Source: Gyrodactylus bullatarudis (lineage: Eukaryota > Platyhelminthes > Monogenea > Gyrodactylidea > Gyrodactylidae). Taken from it: a stretch of DNA of 16,981 nucleotides. Positions 1 to 7,720 of the stretch are shown here, piece by piece. A program made the position numbers and the translations under genes. The notes below the pieces were generated by a model. That model was not told the DNA's origin. It ran no database searches and worked only from the letters and a program-made list of their open reading frames with translations. Positions within the stretch are counted from its first letter, which is position 1. Every line of letters begins with the position of its first letter. The stretch spans positions 1 through 16,981 of the forward strand of contig SSNU01002992.1 of assembly GCA_012064415.1 (NCBI GenBank), written 5' to 3'.

Positions 1-250
1 CATTAAATTATTATAAAATACACGTTGACATACAAATTAACAATGTAAACAAATGATCAAAGGTCAGGAGTCTATTTTTAAAGACACCCAGGAAAATTTT
101 ATACCTTAAAAATAATTCTAACTGTATCTTGATTTTTAGGCAATCAAAAAACCTATAAATTAAAAGATATCTTGATAATTATTTTTGATATCATACTCTA
201 AATTTTCTGATCTTCAGCATTATGTAAAAGTAATTAATTAATTACTCGGT
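1..250. other. AT-rich non-coding flank
   Basis: I see no reading frame, splice-bounded exon or RNA gene here. The stretch is AT-rich and ends at the left tip of the Merlin element. If the membrane-protein exon at 2290-2546 belongs to a longer gene, this stretch could be part of its intron, but nothing in it proves that. Confidence 0.5.
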
Positions 251-462
251 AATGCTCTAGTTCGGGAACGACGCAAAATTTCATTTACGGGCGAATTACA
301 CATGAGCCAATGAAAATCAAGTAGGTCCCCGAGTACTATTCAGTTCCTATTATGGTCTATTTAGATATATTCATGTGTATAATCAACCTATTCTTGATAG
401 GACTATTCTTAATACAATTGTTTATTCCCTAGTTGAGGAACGAATATTTTTTTTATAAAATA
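251..462. repeat. Left terminal inverted repeat of Merlin element
   Basis: This 212-bp arm is the reverse complement of 1914-2125 with three mismatches. The tip begins AATGCTCTAGTTCGGGAACG. The core CTAGTTCGGGAACGA (257-271) recurs in degenerate form, same orientation, at the inner edge of the arm (CTAGTTGAGGAACGA, 429-443). Paired sites like this are plausible transposase-binding sites. Confidence 0.92.
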
Positions 463-497
463 TATGGTAATACTCTAGTTCGGGAACGAGGCAAATA
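463..497 (+). repeat. Extra copy of the Merlin tip inside the left end
   Basis: The stretch starting GGTAATACTCTAGTTCGGGA at 466 is almost the same as the element tip at 249-279 (GGTAATGCTCTAGTTCGGGA). It interrupts the left inverted end, and the right end has no matching copy. The left end therefore carries three copies of the CTAGTT..GGAACGA core and the right end two. Confidence 0.75.
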
Positions 498-539
498 AAT
501 TAATCTTATTATTTTTATCAATCCTCATTAGATTTTAAT

Positions 540-1690
540 CTATTGAAAATACTCAGAAATGAAAGATCTCAAAATAAAATTTTCATTGAAATAGATTTCC
601 AAAAGTGAAATATAAAATTGATAAGGTAAAAAAATTTTTCTGGTTTTATTAGTGAAAAAAATTATTAAATCAATAATTAAATAGTTATCTAAATCCACAT
701 CATCAATATCATCATTAATTATGATCATATATATCTCTCTCTGAATGAAGTTTATGAGAGGAACATCTCTGTTTTCTTGATCGAAAATTGCTGTTAAAAG
801 ACTGTTAAAGATCCCTCGCCAATCCATCGCCTTTTTGTTGAAGAGATATTCAAAAATTTTGATCTCTCCTGCAATTCTATTCATTGCCACTGTGCGATTT
901 AAATTCTCTTTCATAGTTCGCCTGAGCCTTTCAACACAGTTGGTATGGATCGTATCATCTGTTGGATCTACATAATTTAGACTATGGTTAATCTTGATAT
1001 GCCAATAGCCAGCAGTGGCCCAATCTGAGTATCCACGCCATTCATCAGAGATTAGTGTTGAACCAAGAAACACATTTTCACTAATAAAGTTTCCAAGAAC
1101 CAACTGATTGCGCTCTGTTACAATCTCTAGTCGAACACACTTCGTATCTCGATCGTAAGCGCCAACGACCCATTCATTTCTGAGAACTCGGCCACGATGA
1201 TATTTTCTTTTGGCCAACTTAGTCTCATCGATCTCAACCATATGACCGATACCACCAACTACATTACGATTATTCTCAGCTAGATTCTTAAGGAGCCTCC
1301 GGAAAAGATCGAAATAAGAACAGATTGTTGCCTGACTAATATCGATACTGGCAATAATGTTTCTGTAGGTTCTTCCAGTTGAAAAATAATATGCAAGCTG
1401 TAGCAACATTGAAAAGCTCATTTCTTTCTTATAGAGGAAGGTTCCTTGAGGAATAATCATAATTATAATTTACCTTTTAAGATTGAGTAAGATCTCCAAC
1501 ATTTGGAACATCTCATTAATTTTTTTCTTCCAGTGAATGTGTAGCTTCCAGTACATAATAATCCTGTTCTTGGATTCAACTCGGCACAGGGTCTATTTAA
1601 TTTGCTTATGAAATTATGTTCCTCGAAAAAGTTTGCGGCTAATTCCTCTGAGTTTATAAGATTCCAAATATCACTCTCACACAAGTCCAT
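540..1690 (-). CDS. Merlin transposase (zinc ribbon plus DDE), two exons
   Basis: This is the cut-and-paste transposase of the surrounding element. Exon 1 (1690-1474) encodes a zinc ribbon: Cys-x10-Cys, then R-C-S-K-C-W-R-S-Y-S-I-L-K-G. Exon 2 (1444-540) encodes the ISXO2-like DDE domain. Candidate catalytic residues are Asp in VEIDETK, Asp in ISDEWRGYS and Glu in NCVERLRRTMK. The exons lie in different frames. Removing a 29-nt GT-AG intron (1473-1445) joins ILK to GTFLYKK, which restores the family's usual ribbon-to-DDE junction (a Gly-Thr after the ribbon) and gives a 373-residue protein. The first ATG of the ribbon frame is taken as the start. The C-terminal ~80 residues are hydrophobic and AT-driven and may be variable. 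No internal stop is seen, so the gene may be functional. Confidence 0.85.
1445..1473 (-). other. 29-nt intron in Merlin transposase
   Basis: The donor reads AAAAG|GTAAAT and the acceptor CCTCAAG|GAACC on the minus strand. The intron contains in-frame stops. Its removal joins two conserved domain halves in frame (217 + 905 nt = 374 codons including the stop). Confidence 0.78.
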
Positions 1691-1913
1691 GTTGGAGAGT
1701 TTGATTATGATAAAATTTAAGTTTGTAAAGGATAAAGTAGTAAATCTATCTGAGATTTCATTGGACTTAAACTTATAATTGGGACCCCATTTGATGAGAA
1801 ATATAAAAAAGACCAGCCTAGTTTGACCTATACATTGAATCAGACACCTAAGAAACTAATTTTAAAATGAATTAGGGATTATCTAATGAGGATTGATAAA
1901 AATAAATTTATTT
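1691..1913 (-). promoter_or_regulatory. 5' region of transposase, inside Merlin element
   Basis: This stretch lies between the transposase start and the right inverted repeat and presumably holds the transposase promoter. It is AT-rich and I see no clear TATA box or initiator. Its outer part (1883-1913) is the leftover inner segment of the right inverted end. Confidence 0.3.
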
Positions 1914-2125
1914 TATTTTATAAAAAAAATATTCGTTCCTCAACTAGGGCATAAACAATTGTATTAAGAATAGTCCTATCAAGAATAGGTTGATTATACA
2001 CGTGAATATATCTAAATAGACCATAATAGGAACTGAATAGTACTCGGGGACCTACTTGATTTTCATTGGCTCATGTGTAATTCGCCCATAAATGAAATTT
2101 TGCGTCGTTCCCGAACTAGAGCATT
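1914..2125. repeat. Right terminal inverted repeat of Merlin element
   Basis: This is the mirror of 251-462. The terminal core lies at 2105-2119 and the inner degenerate copy at 1933-1947, both on the minus strand. Beyond the arm, 1883-1913 still resembles the reverse complement of 497-535. The original inverted ends were therefore about 240 bp, and the left end has since acquired extra sequence. Confidence 0.92.
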
Positions 2126-2246
2126 TCAATAAAATTAAAACCAGCTCATTATAAATGACAGACTTTTAAAAAATTAATTACTTTTTAGACAAAACTATCT
2201 TTAGAATCAACAAACTAGTTCTTTCATTGAGAAACGCAAAATTAAT

Positions 2247-2546
2247 ATGTGGATTTTGTATCTTGTAGATAAATGTATAATTTTTCCAGGGATTCCAGAT
2301 GTCATCGACAATACCGGGACTCCGAGGAATTTGAAATTACTCATTATTGTAGTATTTTTATGTCTTCTCCTGGCCCTATTTCTCGGCGTCTCATTGGCCC
2401 TATTGTTGGCAAAGAAAAATTCTTTGCATTGTAATAGGAAGCTTTTCGAATCAAAAGCTGTCAAAGTTTACACTCCAATGATTAAAGTGACAAGACCGTC
2501 AGATGTTTCAATACATTCGCAGAGCTTTAGTGATTTCAACGAGTAA
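2247..2546 (+). CDS. Last exon of a single-pass membrane protein (partial)
   Basis: The frame ends at a stop at 2544-2546. It encodes a short polar lead (IPDVIDNTGTPRN), a strong membrane helix of about 25 residues (LKLLIIVVFLCLLLALFLGV...) followed by a Lys-Lys stop-transfer, and about 42 polar residues rich in Ser and Lys. A good acceptor site (ATTTTTCCAG) at 2281-2289 makes 2290 the likely start of a terminal exon. The ATG at 2247 would then lie in intron sequence. An AATAAA 78 bp after the stop supports a genuine 3' end. Upstream exons are not visible and may lie beyond the Merlin insertion. The topology would suit a type I protein with an unseen ectodomain. I do not recognise the family. 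Confidence 0.5.
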   Translation: MWILYLVDKCIIFPGIPDVIDNTGTPRNLKLLIIVVFLCLLLALFLGVSLALLLAKKNSLHCNRKLFESKAVKVYTPMIKVTRPSDVSIHSQSFSDFNE

Positions 2547-2623
2547 CTTCAGTCTACTCATTCGATGGAAAACTATACATAAAATTCCCTTGTAAATAAA
2601 TCTACTACAGAGATCAGATTATG

Positions 2624-2629
2624 AATAAA
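2624..2629 (+). terminator. Polyadenylation signal AATAAA for the membrane-protein exon
   Basis: AATAAA lies 78 bp after the stop codon at 2546 and is followed by T-rich sequence, as expected for cleavage and polyadenylation. Confidence 0.6.
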
Positions 2630-3330
2630 GATTTTTTTATTTTATTTTGTCAGTAAATTTTTATTTTCCTCTTGATTTAATCAGATTATTAGTTTGAGGA
2701 ATATCAAAATATCTGTATCCTCATATCAGATTTTGATCTTGAACAATAGAAATACAGGAGTAATAAGGCTTTTAGAAATAATTAAAGTCTAATGGATTTT
2801 TAATTCGCCTGATTACTAAAAAGTAGCGTTTTGAAAATAATTATATTTGAATGTCAAACTATCATAAGTCTAATAAATAATAATAAATTTTAATTTTATG
2901 AACTTGAATAAAATTAGTGATTCTGAAAATTTGTTCTAAAAATTTAATGAGAAAATCTTTTTCATTAAATAACACAACTTCTGATTGTCTTTTGATTTCT
3001 CTAAAAAAATCTTTTTGTTATTGTCCCTGTCCCCAAATCAATATTTCTCACAATTTTGAACGTCTCCAAAATTTTTAATAATGGATCTTCAGATCTCAAA
3101 ATTTCTTAGTCTTTAATTTGTAACTTCCAATACTAACTCATACACTGATAATTGAATTTTTTTCAATCTGATGATCATTTTGCTATAATATAAAATGGTC
3201 CCTTCTAAGGAATGCAAAAAAGGTTTTTTATGATAAATGAGAATTTTTGTTTGAAAATTTCTATTTAAATCAGGTAAATAATTTACAATAAAATCTCAAA
3301 TGAAATAATGAAAAAAAGGATTTTTCTTGG
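2630..3330. other. AT-rich intergenic stretch
   Basis: I see no reading frame, repeat or RNA gene. It separates the converging 3' ends of the membrane-protein exon (plus) and the SBP2-like gene (minus). No canonical AATAAA was found for the SBP2-like gene just past its stop. Confidence 0.5.
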
Positions 3331-4113
3331 TTACTCAATCGAAAGATGCTGTGCACAAAACTTTTTGAATTCCTGTTCAACACCAGTCACTTTTATTATA
3401 GCAATAACACAAATTGATCTCCTCTTTTTACCACAAATGACACCCAGTCTCGATTTAGAGAATTTAAATAAACATGGAATTTCCTGAAGGGCTGCCTGTC
3501 GACAAATTTCGGCGATAAAAGTTGGAAAATCTTTTTTAGATGCTTCATTTAAAGTTTTCCTGGTATTTACCATTCTAAGGCTAGATGGAGTTGTCCTGTA
3601 TTCTGCTTTTTCCTCTTCTGTTGGCAAAACCATGTTTTCGACATCTTTCAAAAAGTTTGTTGCCAAAAGAATCATTCTAACTGATTCTGTAGTCAAGTGC
3701 CTTTCAACTTCGTGGAATCCAAAGACCATCCTCTTTTGAACTTTCCTTTTTTCCAAGGAAATATTTGGATTTGTATATAGGGCGTTGTTCATTTTAGCAA
3801 GACTCTCGACGATTTGTTTCAAATCAGCTTGTAATTTTTTCTCATTTTCATCAACAAACTCAGGAACAACTGCTTGATGGGATTGATAGTTTGATCCGGC
3901 AATAGTTTTTCGGATTCTACCCATTTTTTTCTTTTTAGACCGATTTTCTTGTGTATTAGATTCGTCTACATCAGTATTGTTATTTTCAGAGTTTATACTT
4001 TCATTCAATTTTATTTGATCACCACTAGTCTTGGTTAAACTCTCTGCTGTATCATCATCTTGAGGTAATCTAAGGTCCTCTACTTTTACAAACTCTTCCA
4101 CGGCTTCTTCCAT
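3331..4113 (-). CDS. SECISBP2: SECIS-binding protein 2-like (L7Ae-type RNA-binding)
   Basis: The predicted protein has 260 residues in a single exon. SBP2 binds the SECIS stem-loop in selenoprotein mRNA 3' UTRs and, with eEFSec, recodes UGA as selenocysteine. Residues 1-75 are acidic and low-complexity, with a basic KKKKMGRIRK patch. From about residue 90 the SBP2 signature appears: a helical lead (LQADLKQIVESLAKMN), then KRKVQKRMVFGFHEVERHL, matching the family's KTKRRLVLGLREVLKHL block that opens the L7Ae fold. The L7Ae core continues with IPCLFKFSKSRLG and ends ICVIAIIKVTGVEQEF, as in vertebrate SBP2. An in-frame TAG lies upstream of the ATG, which fixes the start. Vertebrate SBP2 exceeds 800 residues. 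Insect versions are near 300, so this is one of the compact forms. A ribosomal L7Ae/L30e paralogue is less likely because of the KRRLV-type block. Confidence 0.8.
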   Translation of the reverse strand: MEEAVEEFVKVEDLRLPQDDDTAESLTKTSGDQIKLNESINSENNNTDVDESNTQENRSKKKKMGRIRKTIAGSNYQSHQAVVPEFVDENEKKLQADLKQIVESLAKMNNALYTNPNISLEKRKVQKRMVFGFHEVERHLTTESVRMILLATNFLKDVENMVLPTEEEKAEYRTTPSSLRMVNTRKTLNEASKKDFPTFIAEICRQAALQEIPCLFKFSKSRLGVICGKKRRSICVIAIIKVTGVEQEFKKFCAQHLSIE

Positions 4114-4246
4114 TAATGAGAATTCCTAATTCAGAATTTTCTCAGAAAATTTTTCTGTAAAATTTATATTCTGGTCATAACTAAACAAGTACAATAAATT
4201 ATTTCCTATTGTTTCAACAAGCAAAACTTTTGAAACTATTTCAAAA
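4114..4246. promoter_or_regulatory. Shared divergent promoter region, SBP2-like and PAFAH genes
   Basis: Only 133 bp separate the two start codons, which point away from each other. Both 5' UTRs and promoters must lie in this stretch unless distal non-coding exons exist. It is AT-rich and I see no clear TATA box or CpG cluster. Confidence 0.55.
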
Positions 4247-6511
4247 ATGTCTGCGATTCAACCAATAGAAGGAGATGATAGCGAGCAGTCAGGCATCTGG
4301 CTCAGTCAAGTATTTAATATACCTTACAATCTTAGCACCAAAGATTCGTATTTCAATCTAAAAAGAGAGAACACGATGTTTTAATGCTTGGAGATTCAAT
4401 TTTACAAAATTTTCAAAATTCTTCAGTAATTCTCTGCTAGTTATTATTCTCTCCCTTTAGGTCTATAAAAGTTTGATTGAACCGTTACATGTTTTAAATT
4501 TCTGCATCTACAACGATCAAACTCAAAATGTTCTCTGGAGGATCCAAAATGGTGAACTTGGGGGATTTCGACCAAAAGTTATCATTCTAAATATTGGAAC
4601 ACATAATAAAAATCATAATGCCGAAGAGATAGTCGAAGGAATAATGGAAATTATTAAAGTCCTGCAGGAAAAAATGCCCAACTCTCATATACTTTTATTG
4701 GTAAGTAAAACATTTTTGCATATTTCTTAACATACAATTTCTAATATCTATACTTGGTATGTTTCTATTCACTTGAATGACTTTAAGTCATTGACTTATA
4801 AGCAAAATAAAACTGAAGAATTCAATAATCAGTTAATACTCATTGGTTAATTAGCCTTTTATCGAATAATCTCTTCAAACTTTCAATTAAGAGTTAATTT
4901 GAAAAATAATCTAATAATTTAATTTTTTAATAGCAATGAAATAAACTGATGTAAAAATGAGCTCGAATCACTCATTAAATTATGACCGAATCCGTGGAAA
5001 TATTTTTAGGCTCAATCCGTTTTAGTAATTCCTAACTAAAATTGTTTACTTGGTCCCATTGATCAGAATTTATCTCTGGAGATTCTGCACTTTTGACACA
5101 GGCTGTATGTTCATGTAGCTTTTTTATCTTTTATAATTTTAATTATTATTATCAGGCTGATAATATCAGCTGGATTATAATTCAATATACAATACATCTT
5201 CAAAGTTATATTCATGTACATACTCGAAAGTAGATACAAAATTTTATATCAAATTCATCACAAATGATTTATATACAGGTGTAATGAAAATCAGAATTTA
5301 AGTAAGGTTGAGTTATTTTTGACATCTTCCATCTCCACATTCAGGGCTTGAAAATGAAATTGGCTGATTAGTTTCCTTGCAATCAAATTTATAGCATAAG
5401 TTGATAAAATTCACATTGTCCCTAATTATTAACTTAATTGGCGTTTGAGTAATCATTAGAAAAAGCGCATTGTACTTCTTGCATCCGCATATGTTTTTGC
5501 TTAGCTTCTCTTGGTCTTTTTTCACTAAAAAAATGGCTAAATTTTGTAATATTTTTTCGTCTTTCTGTTTCTCTAGACTGTAAACCAAGAATAAATATTA
5601 AGATATAAGACACATGAGATGCAAAATTTTACGATCGTTCGATTGCTATTTCTTTTTTGGTGCATGCCAAAGGTGAAGATACTCATATCATCAATTTTGG
5701 CGTGTATAACCATGTATAACCACTTGCTCTATTACTCTCATAAATTATAAGTAACCCTTTCATGAGGTTCGCCCTATGTAAGACGATTATTTTAAATTCG
5801 GAAATTCTCAGTTATTAAGCAGCAATATATTCACTCTAAAAAATCTCAAAAATTCTTAGATAGATATCTAAACTTGGATAAACTAACTAAAAAAATTTGT
5901 TTATATCTACTTATCAGTGAATTGGAAATTCAATAGAAAATCGAAATTCTTAGAAAAGATCAAAAGAATCCTTATTGAATAGAATTTCCATTAGAATCTC
6001 ATTTCTAATCGTTTTATACCAATTTTGAGTCTTTTTGTAGATAAGTTTAAAGCCAGAAAACGGCAATTTTATCCAAAAATTTTTGCCAATAATTTTGAAC
6101 GATAATTTGGTTTTCAACAAGGCTTTTTCGTAATCTTTTCCTTTTTATATATTTTATCCCCTAATAATACAGAAATTTTCTAAATTTGATCTATCATTAG
6201 ATTAATCCATTTATTTCTTCCAGGGCCTCTTGCCTTGTGGGCGTAATCCGAATCCGAAACGAACCAAACACGAAAAGGTCAATTTGTTACTTTCCCAGAC
6301 AACCAAGTCAATCAACAATTTGACTTTTATTAATCCGGACCCTGAAAAATTCCTACAACCTGACGGTACAATATCCCATCAAGACATGTTGGACTACCTA
6401 CACCCAACTGAGGCTGGCTACTCCAAATTGGCAGACCTTCTCTCTGATGATCTTCAAAGTTGTCTGCAAACCTTTCTCAAGACTAATGCTCCGTTCACTA
6501 ATTCGAATTAA
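4247..6511 (+). CDS. PAF acetylhydrolase 1b catalytic subunit (alpha1/alpha2-like), 4 exons
   Basis: Exons are 4247-4309, 4336-4425, 4461-4700 and 6224-6511, giving 226 residues (human PAFAH1B2 has 229). All three introns are phase 0. The family is a cytosolic SGNH hydrolase that removes the sn-2 acetyl group of platelet-activating factor and pairs with LIS1. Seen: WLSQ/HQRFVFQ, matching WMSQHNRFV; the block I serine in VLMLGDSILQ; PLHVLNF; VLWRIQNGEL; then GLLPCGRNPNP; and HDML-DYLHPTEAGY with the Asp and His of the triad. Two oxyanion positions differ: the family FGIGGD is FCIYND and GTNN is GTHN. The protein could be inactive or altered in substrate. It cannot be assigned to alpha1 or alpha2. 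The start is the ATG at 4247, which aligns with the family N-terminus. Confidence 0.88.
4310..4335 (+). other. 26-nt intron in PAFAH gene
   Basis: Donor CAA|GTATTT, acceptor ATCTTAG|CACC. Reading through would shift the frame and stop at 4383. Removing exactly 26 nt joins WLSQ to HQRFVFQSKK, which matches the family across the junction and keeps the frame into LMLGDS. Confidence 0.85.
4426..4460 (+). other. 35-nt intron in PAFAH gene
   Basis: Donor TCA|GTAATT, acceptor CCCTTTAG|GTCTAT. Splicing joins QNFQNSS to VYKSLIEPLHVLNF, restoring the segment between the catalytic serine and the PLHALNF block. Confidence 0.82.
4701..6223 (+). other. 1523-nt third intron of PAFAH gene
   Basis: Donor TTG|GTAAGT, acceptor TTTATTTCTTCCAG|GGC. 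It is over 40 times longer than its two neighbours. Apart from the antisense frame at 5313-5588 it is AT-rich with no repeat or transposon that I recognise. Confidence 0.8.
5313..5588 (-). CDS. Possible small Cys-containing protein nested antisense in PAFAH intron 3
   Basis: An open frame of about 91 codons ends at a stop at 5313. It has a Lys-rich N-terminal part and then spaced cysteines (ICGCKKYN, NLCYKFDC, SPECGDGRC). It has no in-frame ATG: it opens just before a TTTACAG that could be a splice acceptor. Directly upstream in another frame, an ATG at 5665 opens into a basic then hydrophobic run (IVKFCISCVLYLNIYSW) that looks like a signal peptide and stops after 30 residues at the start of this frame. 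The two would join by a one-base shift. It could be a broken secreted-protein gene, an exon with unseen partners, or chance. I do not recognise the family. Confidence 0.28.
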   Translation of the reverse strand: MVYSLEKQKDEKILQNLAIFLVKKDQEKLSKNICGCKKYNALFLMITQTPIKLIIRDNVNFINLCYKFDCKETNQPISFSSPECGDGRCQK

Positions 6512-6907
6512 TAATGCACATCTCAGTATATATATATTAATACACCTTGTATATCCTTGATATGAACCCTTTCAGTTATTTTTCTCTTTGTCTTGCTCTA
6601 TTCGGAATCCAGAAATGGCTAGATTAAGACAACTATTACAAGCAGATGAGAAAGAACTTTCAGTTTCCACATGATAACTAAAACACAAATGACTATTTCA
6701 TTGAATCGTGTTAACAAAACAAATCTAATGCTGCTATTTTGTACAAGAATTAAATGTTTTTAAATTGCCTATACTGTGTTTTGGATTGAATATAATTTTT
6801 CATGACAAATTCAACCTTTTTAAAAAATTCATGCTCTTTGATACCACGATAAACAAGTGATTATGAATAAATTTGAACGATAATATTTACGAACTTCATC
6901 AAGAATA
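6512..6907 (+). other. 3' flank of PAFAH gene
   Basis: There is no further coding frame. ATTAAA at 6749-6754 and AATAAA at 6866-6871 are candidate polyadenylation signals, giving 3' UTRs of roughly 260 or 380 bp. A TA repeat lies at about 6527-6537. Confidence 0.4.
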
Positions 6908-7080
6908 TTTGAGTTAGGTTCTAAACTCATTTGGAAGGTTTAGAGAACAACAAGCGTATATTTGAGTGATAAACGTTATATTTCGCCGGGTCTCTTCCGA
7001 CTCTACCCCGGTAACATTTAAATACTAATTATCATAATCAATTGAGGACCTTCCATTGGTTTATTTTCTTATTCACTCTA
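6908..7080 (+). repeat. Left inverted arm of 555-bp element
   Basis: Partner of 7290-7462. It contains a GC-richer block (CGCCGGGTCTCTTCCGACTC at about 6984-7003) that stands out from the AT-rich surroundings. Confidence 0.9.
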
Positions 7081-7125
7081 TAACTTTTCCATGTCTAAGT
7101 GATAAAAATGAAATCGTAACATATA

Positions 7126-7314
7126 TTAACGAAATGCATAGACATGGCTGATGATTTGATTATAATTATCAACTGCTGTTGACTTCTTGTTAGTTTCACA
7201 TTTTGCCAACTCTGTAATTGTTGCTGGGTCTGTAGATTGAACTGGTGTTTCGTGATTAAATGGATCAAACCTCCCCCTCCCTATTGCACTAGAGTGAATA
7301 AGAAAATAAACCAA
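7126..7314 (-). CDS. Unassigned 62-codon frame across the middle of the 555-bp element
   Basis: This open frame starts in the right arm and fills most of the unique middle. From about residue 12 its composition is protein-like (GRGRFDPFNHETP, then TITELAKCETNKKS), unlike the low-complexity frames around it. A GTGCAATAG just before GGAGGGGGAGG could be an acceptor site. It may be a captured exon fragment or chance. I recognise no family. Confidence 0.15.
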   Translation of the reverse strand: MVYFLIHSSAIGRGRFDPFNHETPVQSTDPATITELAKCETNKKSTAVDNYNQIISHVYAFR

Positions 7315-7462
7315 TGGAAGGTCCCCAATTGATTATGATAATTAGTATTTAAATGTTACCGGGGTAGAGTCGGAAGAGACCCGGCGAAATATAACGTTTA
7401 TCACTCAAATATACGCTTGTTGTTCTCTAAACCTTCCAAATGAGTTTAGAACCTAACTCAAA
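7290..7462 (-). repeat. Right inverted arm of 555-bp element
   Basis: Reverse complement of 6908-7080 with one mismatch. The near identity means recent formation or recent gene conversion between the arms. Confidence 0.9.
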
Positions 7463-7720
7463 GATTATGAATAGTTTATTTTAGCTATCAAAGATACAAT
7501 TATTTCGAGTTCAATAGCGTCTGTATTTCTTTTAATTGGGAGCAGAATCTTGATGAGGTCGGCGTATCTGAAATAGTGGGCGGAGTTATTGAAGGGTATT
7601 ATTTTTACCTTGAAGAGTAAAGATAAAAAATGTGTACATGTTTTGAGAATAAGATTTTCGTAAGAGTGTAGGACAGTTGGAAAGATAGTGTATTACTAAT
7701 AAGTAGGGCAAGGTGGTAAA
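7463..7720. other. Spacer, possibly the body of a tRNA-headed SINE
   Basis: There is no gene. On the minus strand it follows directly after the tRNA-like block at 7721-7797, so part of it could be the unrelated body of a SINE. I see no A-tail or repeat that would fix its end. Confidence 0.3.

Larger units (their letters stand above)
251..2125 (-). mobile_element. Merlin (IS1016/ISXO2-like) DNA transposon, near intact
   Basis: The element is 1875 bp long, with long inverted ends (251-462 and 1914-2125) around one transposase gene on the minus strand. The transposase has the ISXO2/IS1016 architecture, a zinc ribbon followed by a DDE domain, which in eukaryotes defines the Merlin superfamily. 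The two ends differ at only 3 of 212 positions and the spliced transposase frame has no stops, so this copy looks young. Merlin elements normally make 8-9 bp target duplications. The flanks next to the tips (ending TTACTCGGT on the left, beginning TCAATAAAA on the right) do not match, so no target duplication is visible. The element ends 165 bp upstream of the membrane-protein exon and may lie in an intron of that gene. Confidence 0.88.
6908..7462. mobile_element. 555-bp non-autonomous element with 173-bp inverted arms
   Basis: The arms 6908-7080 and 7290-7462 are reverse complements, matching at 172 of 173 positions (one A/G difference near 7047). They flank a 209-bp unique middle. This is the shape of a foldback or MITE-like element, or of a recent inverted duplication. 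The tip reads TTTGAGTTAGGTTCTAAACT. No transposase is encoded. The flanks give no clear short target duplication. The 11-mer GATTATGAATA abuts the right edge (7463) and recurs 38 bp outside the left edge (6859), but it also occurs near 2618, so I treat it as unproven. Confidence 0.75.

Noticed and set aside
540..1690. Bacterial IS1016/IS1595 insertion or contamination
   Set aside because: The transposase has a GT-AG intron and the ends are long Merlin-type arms in DNA flanked by animal genes.
2207..2464. Minus-strand open frame opposite the membrane-protein exon
   Set aside because: It is the antisense shadow of 2247-2546. The plus frame has the membrane helix, acceptor site and polyadenylation signal.
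6859..7473. 11-bp GATTATGAATA as target-site duplication of the 555-bp element
   Set aside because: The left copy is 38 bp away from the arm, and the same 11-mer also occurs near 2618, so chance in AT-rich DNA cannot be excluded.
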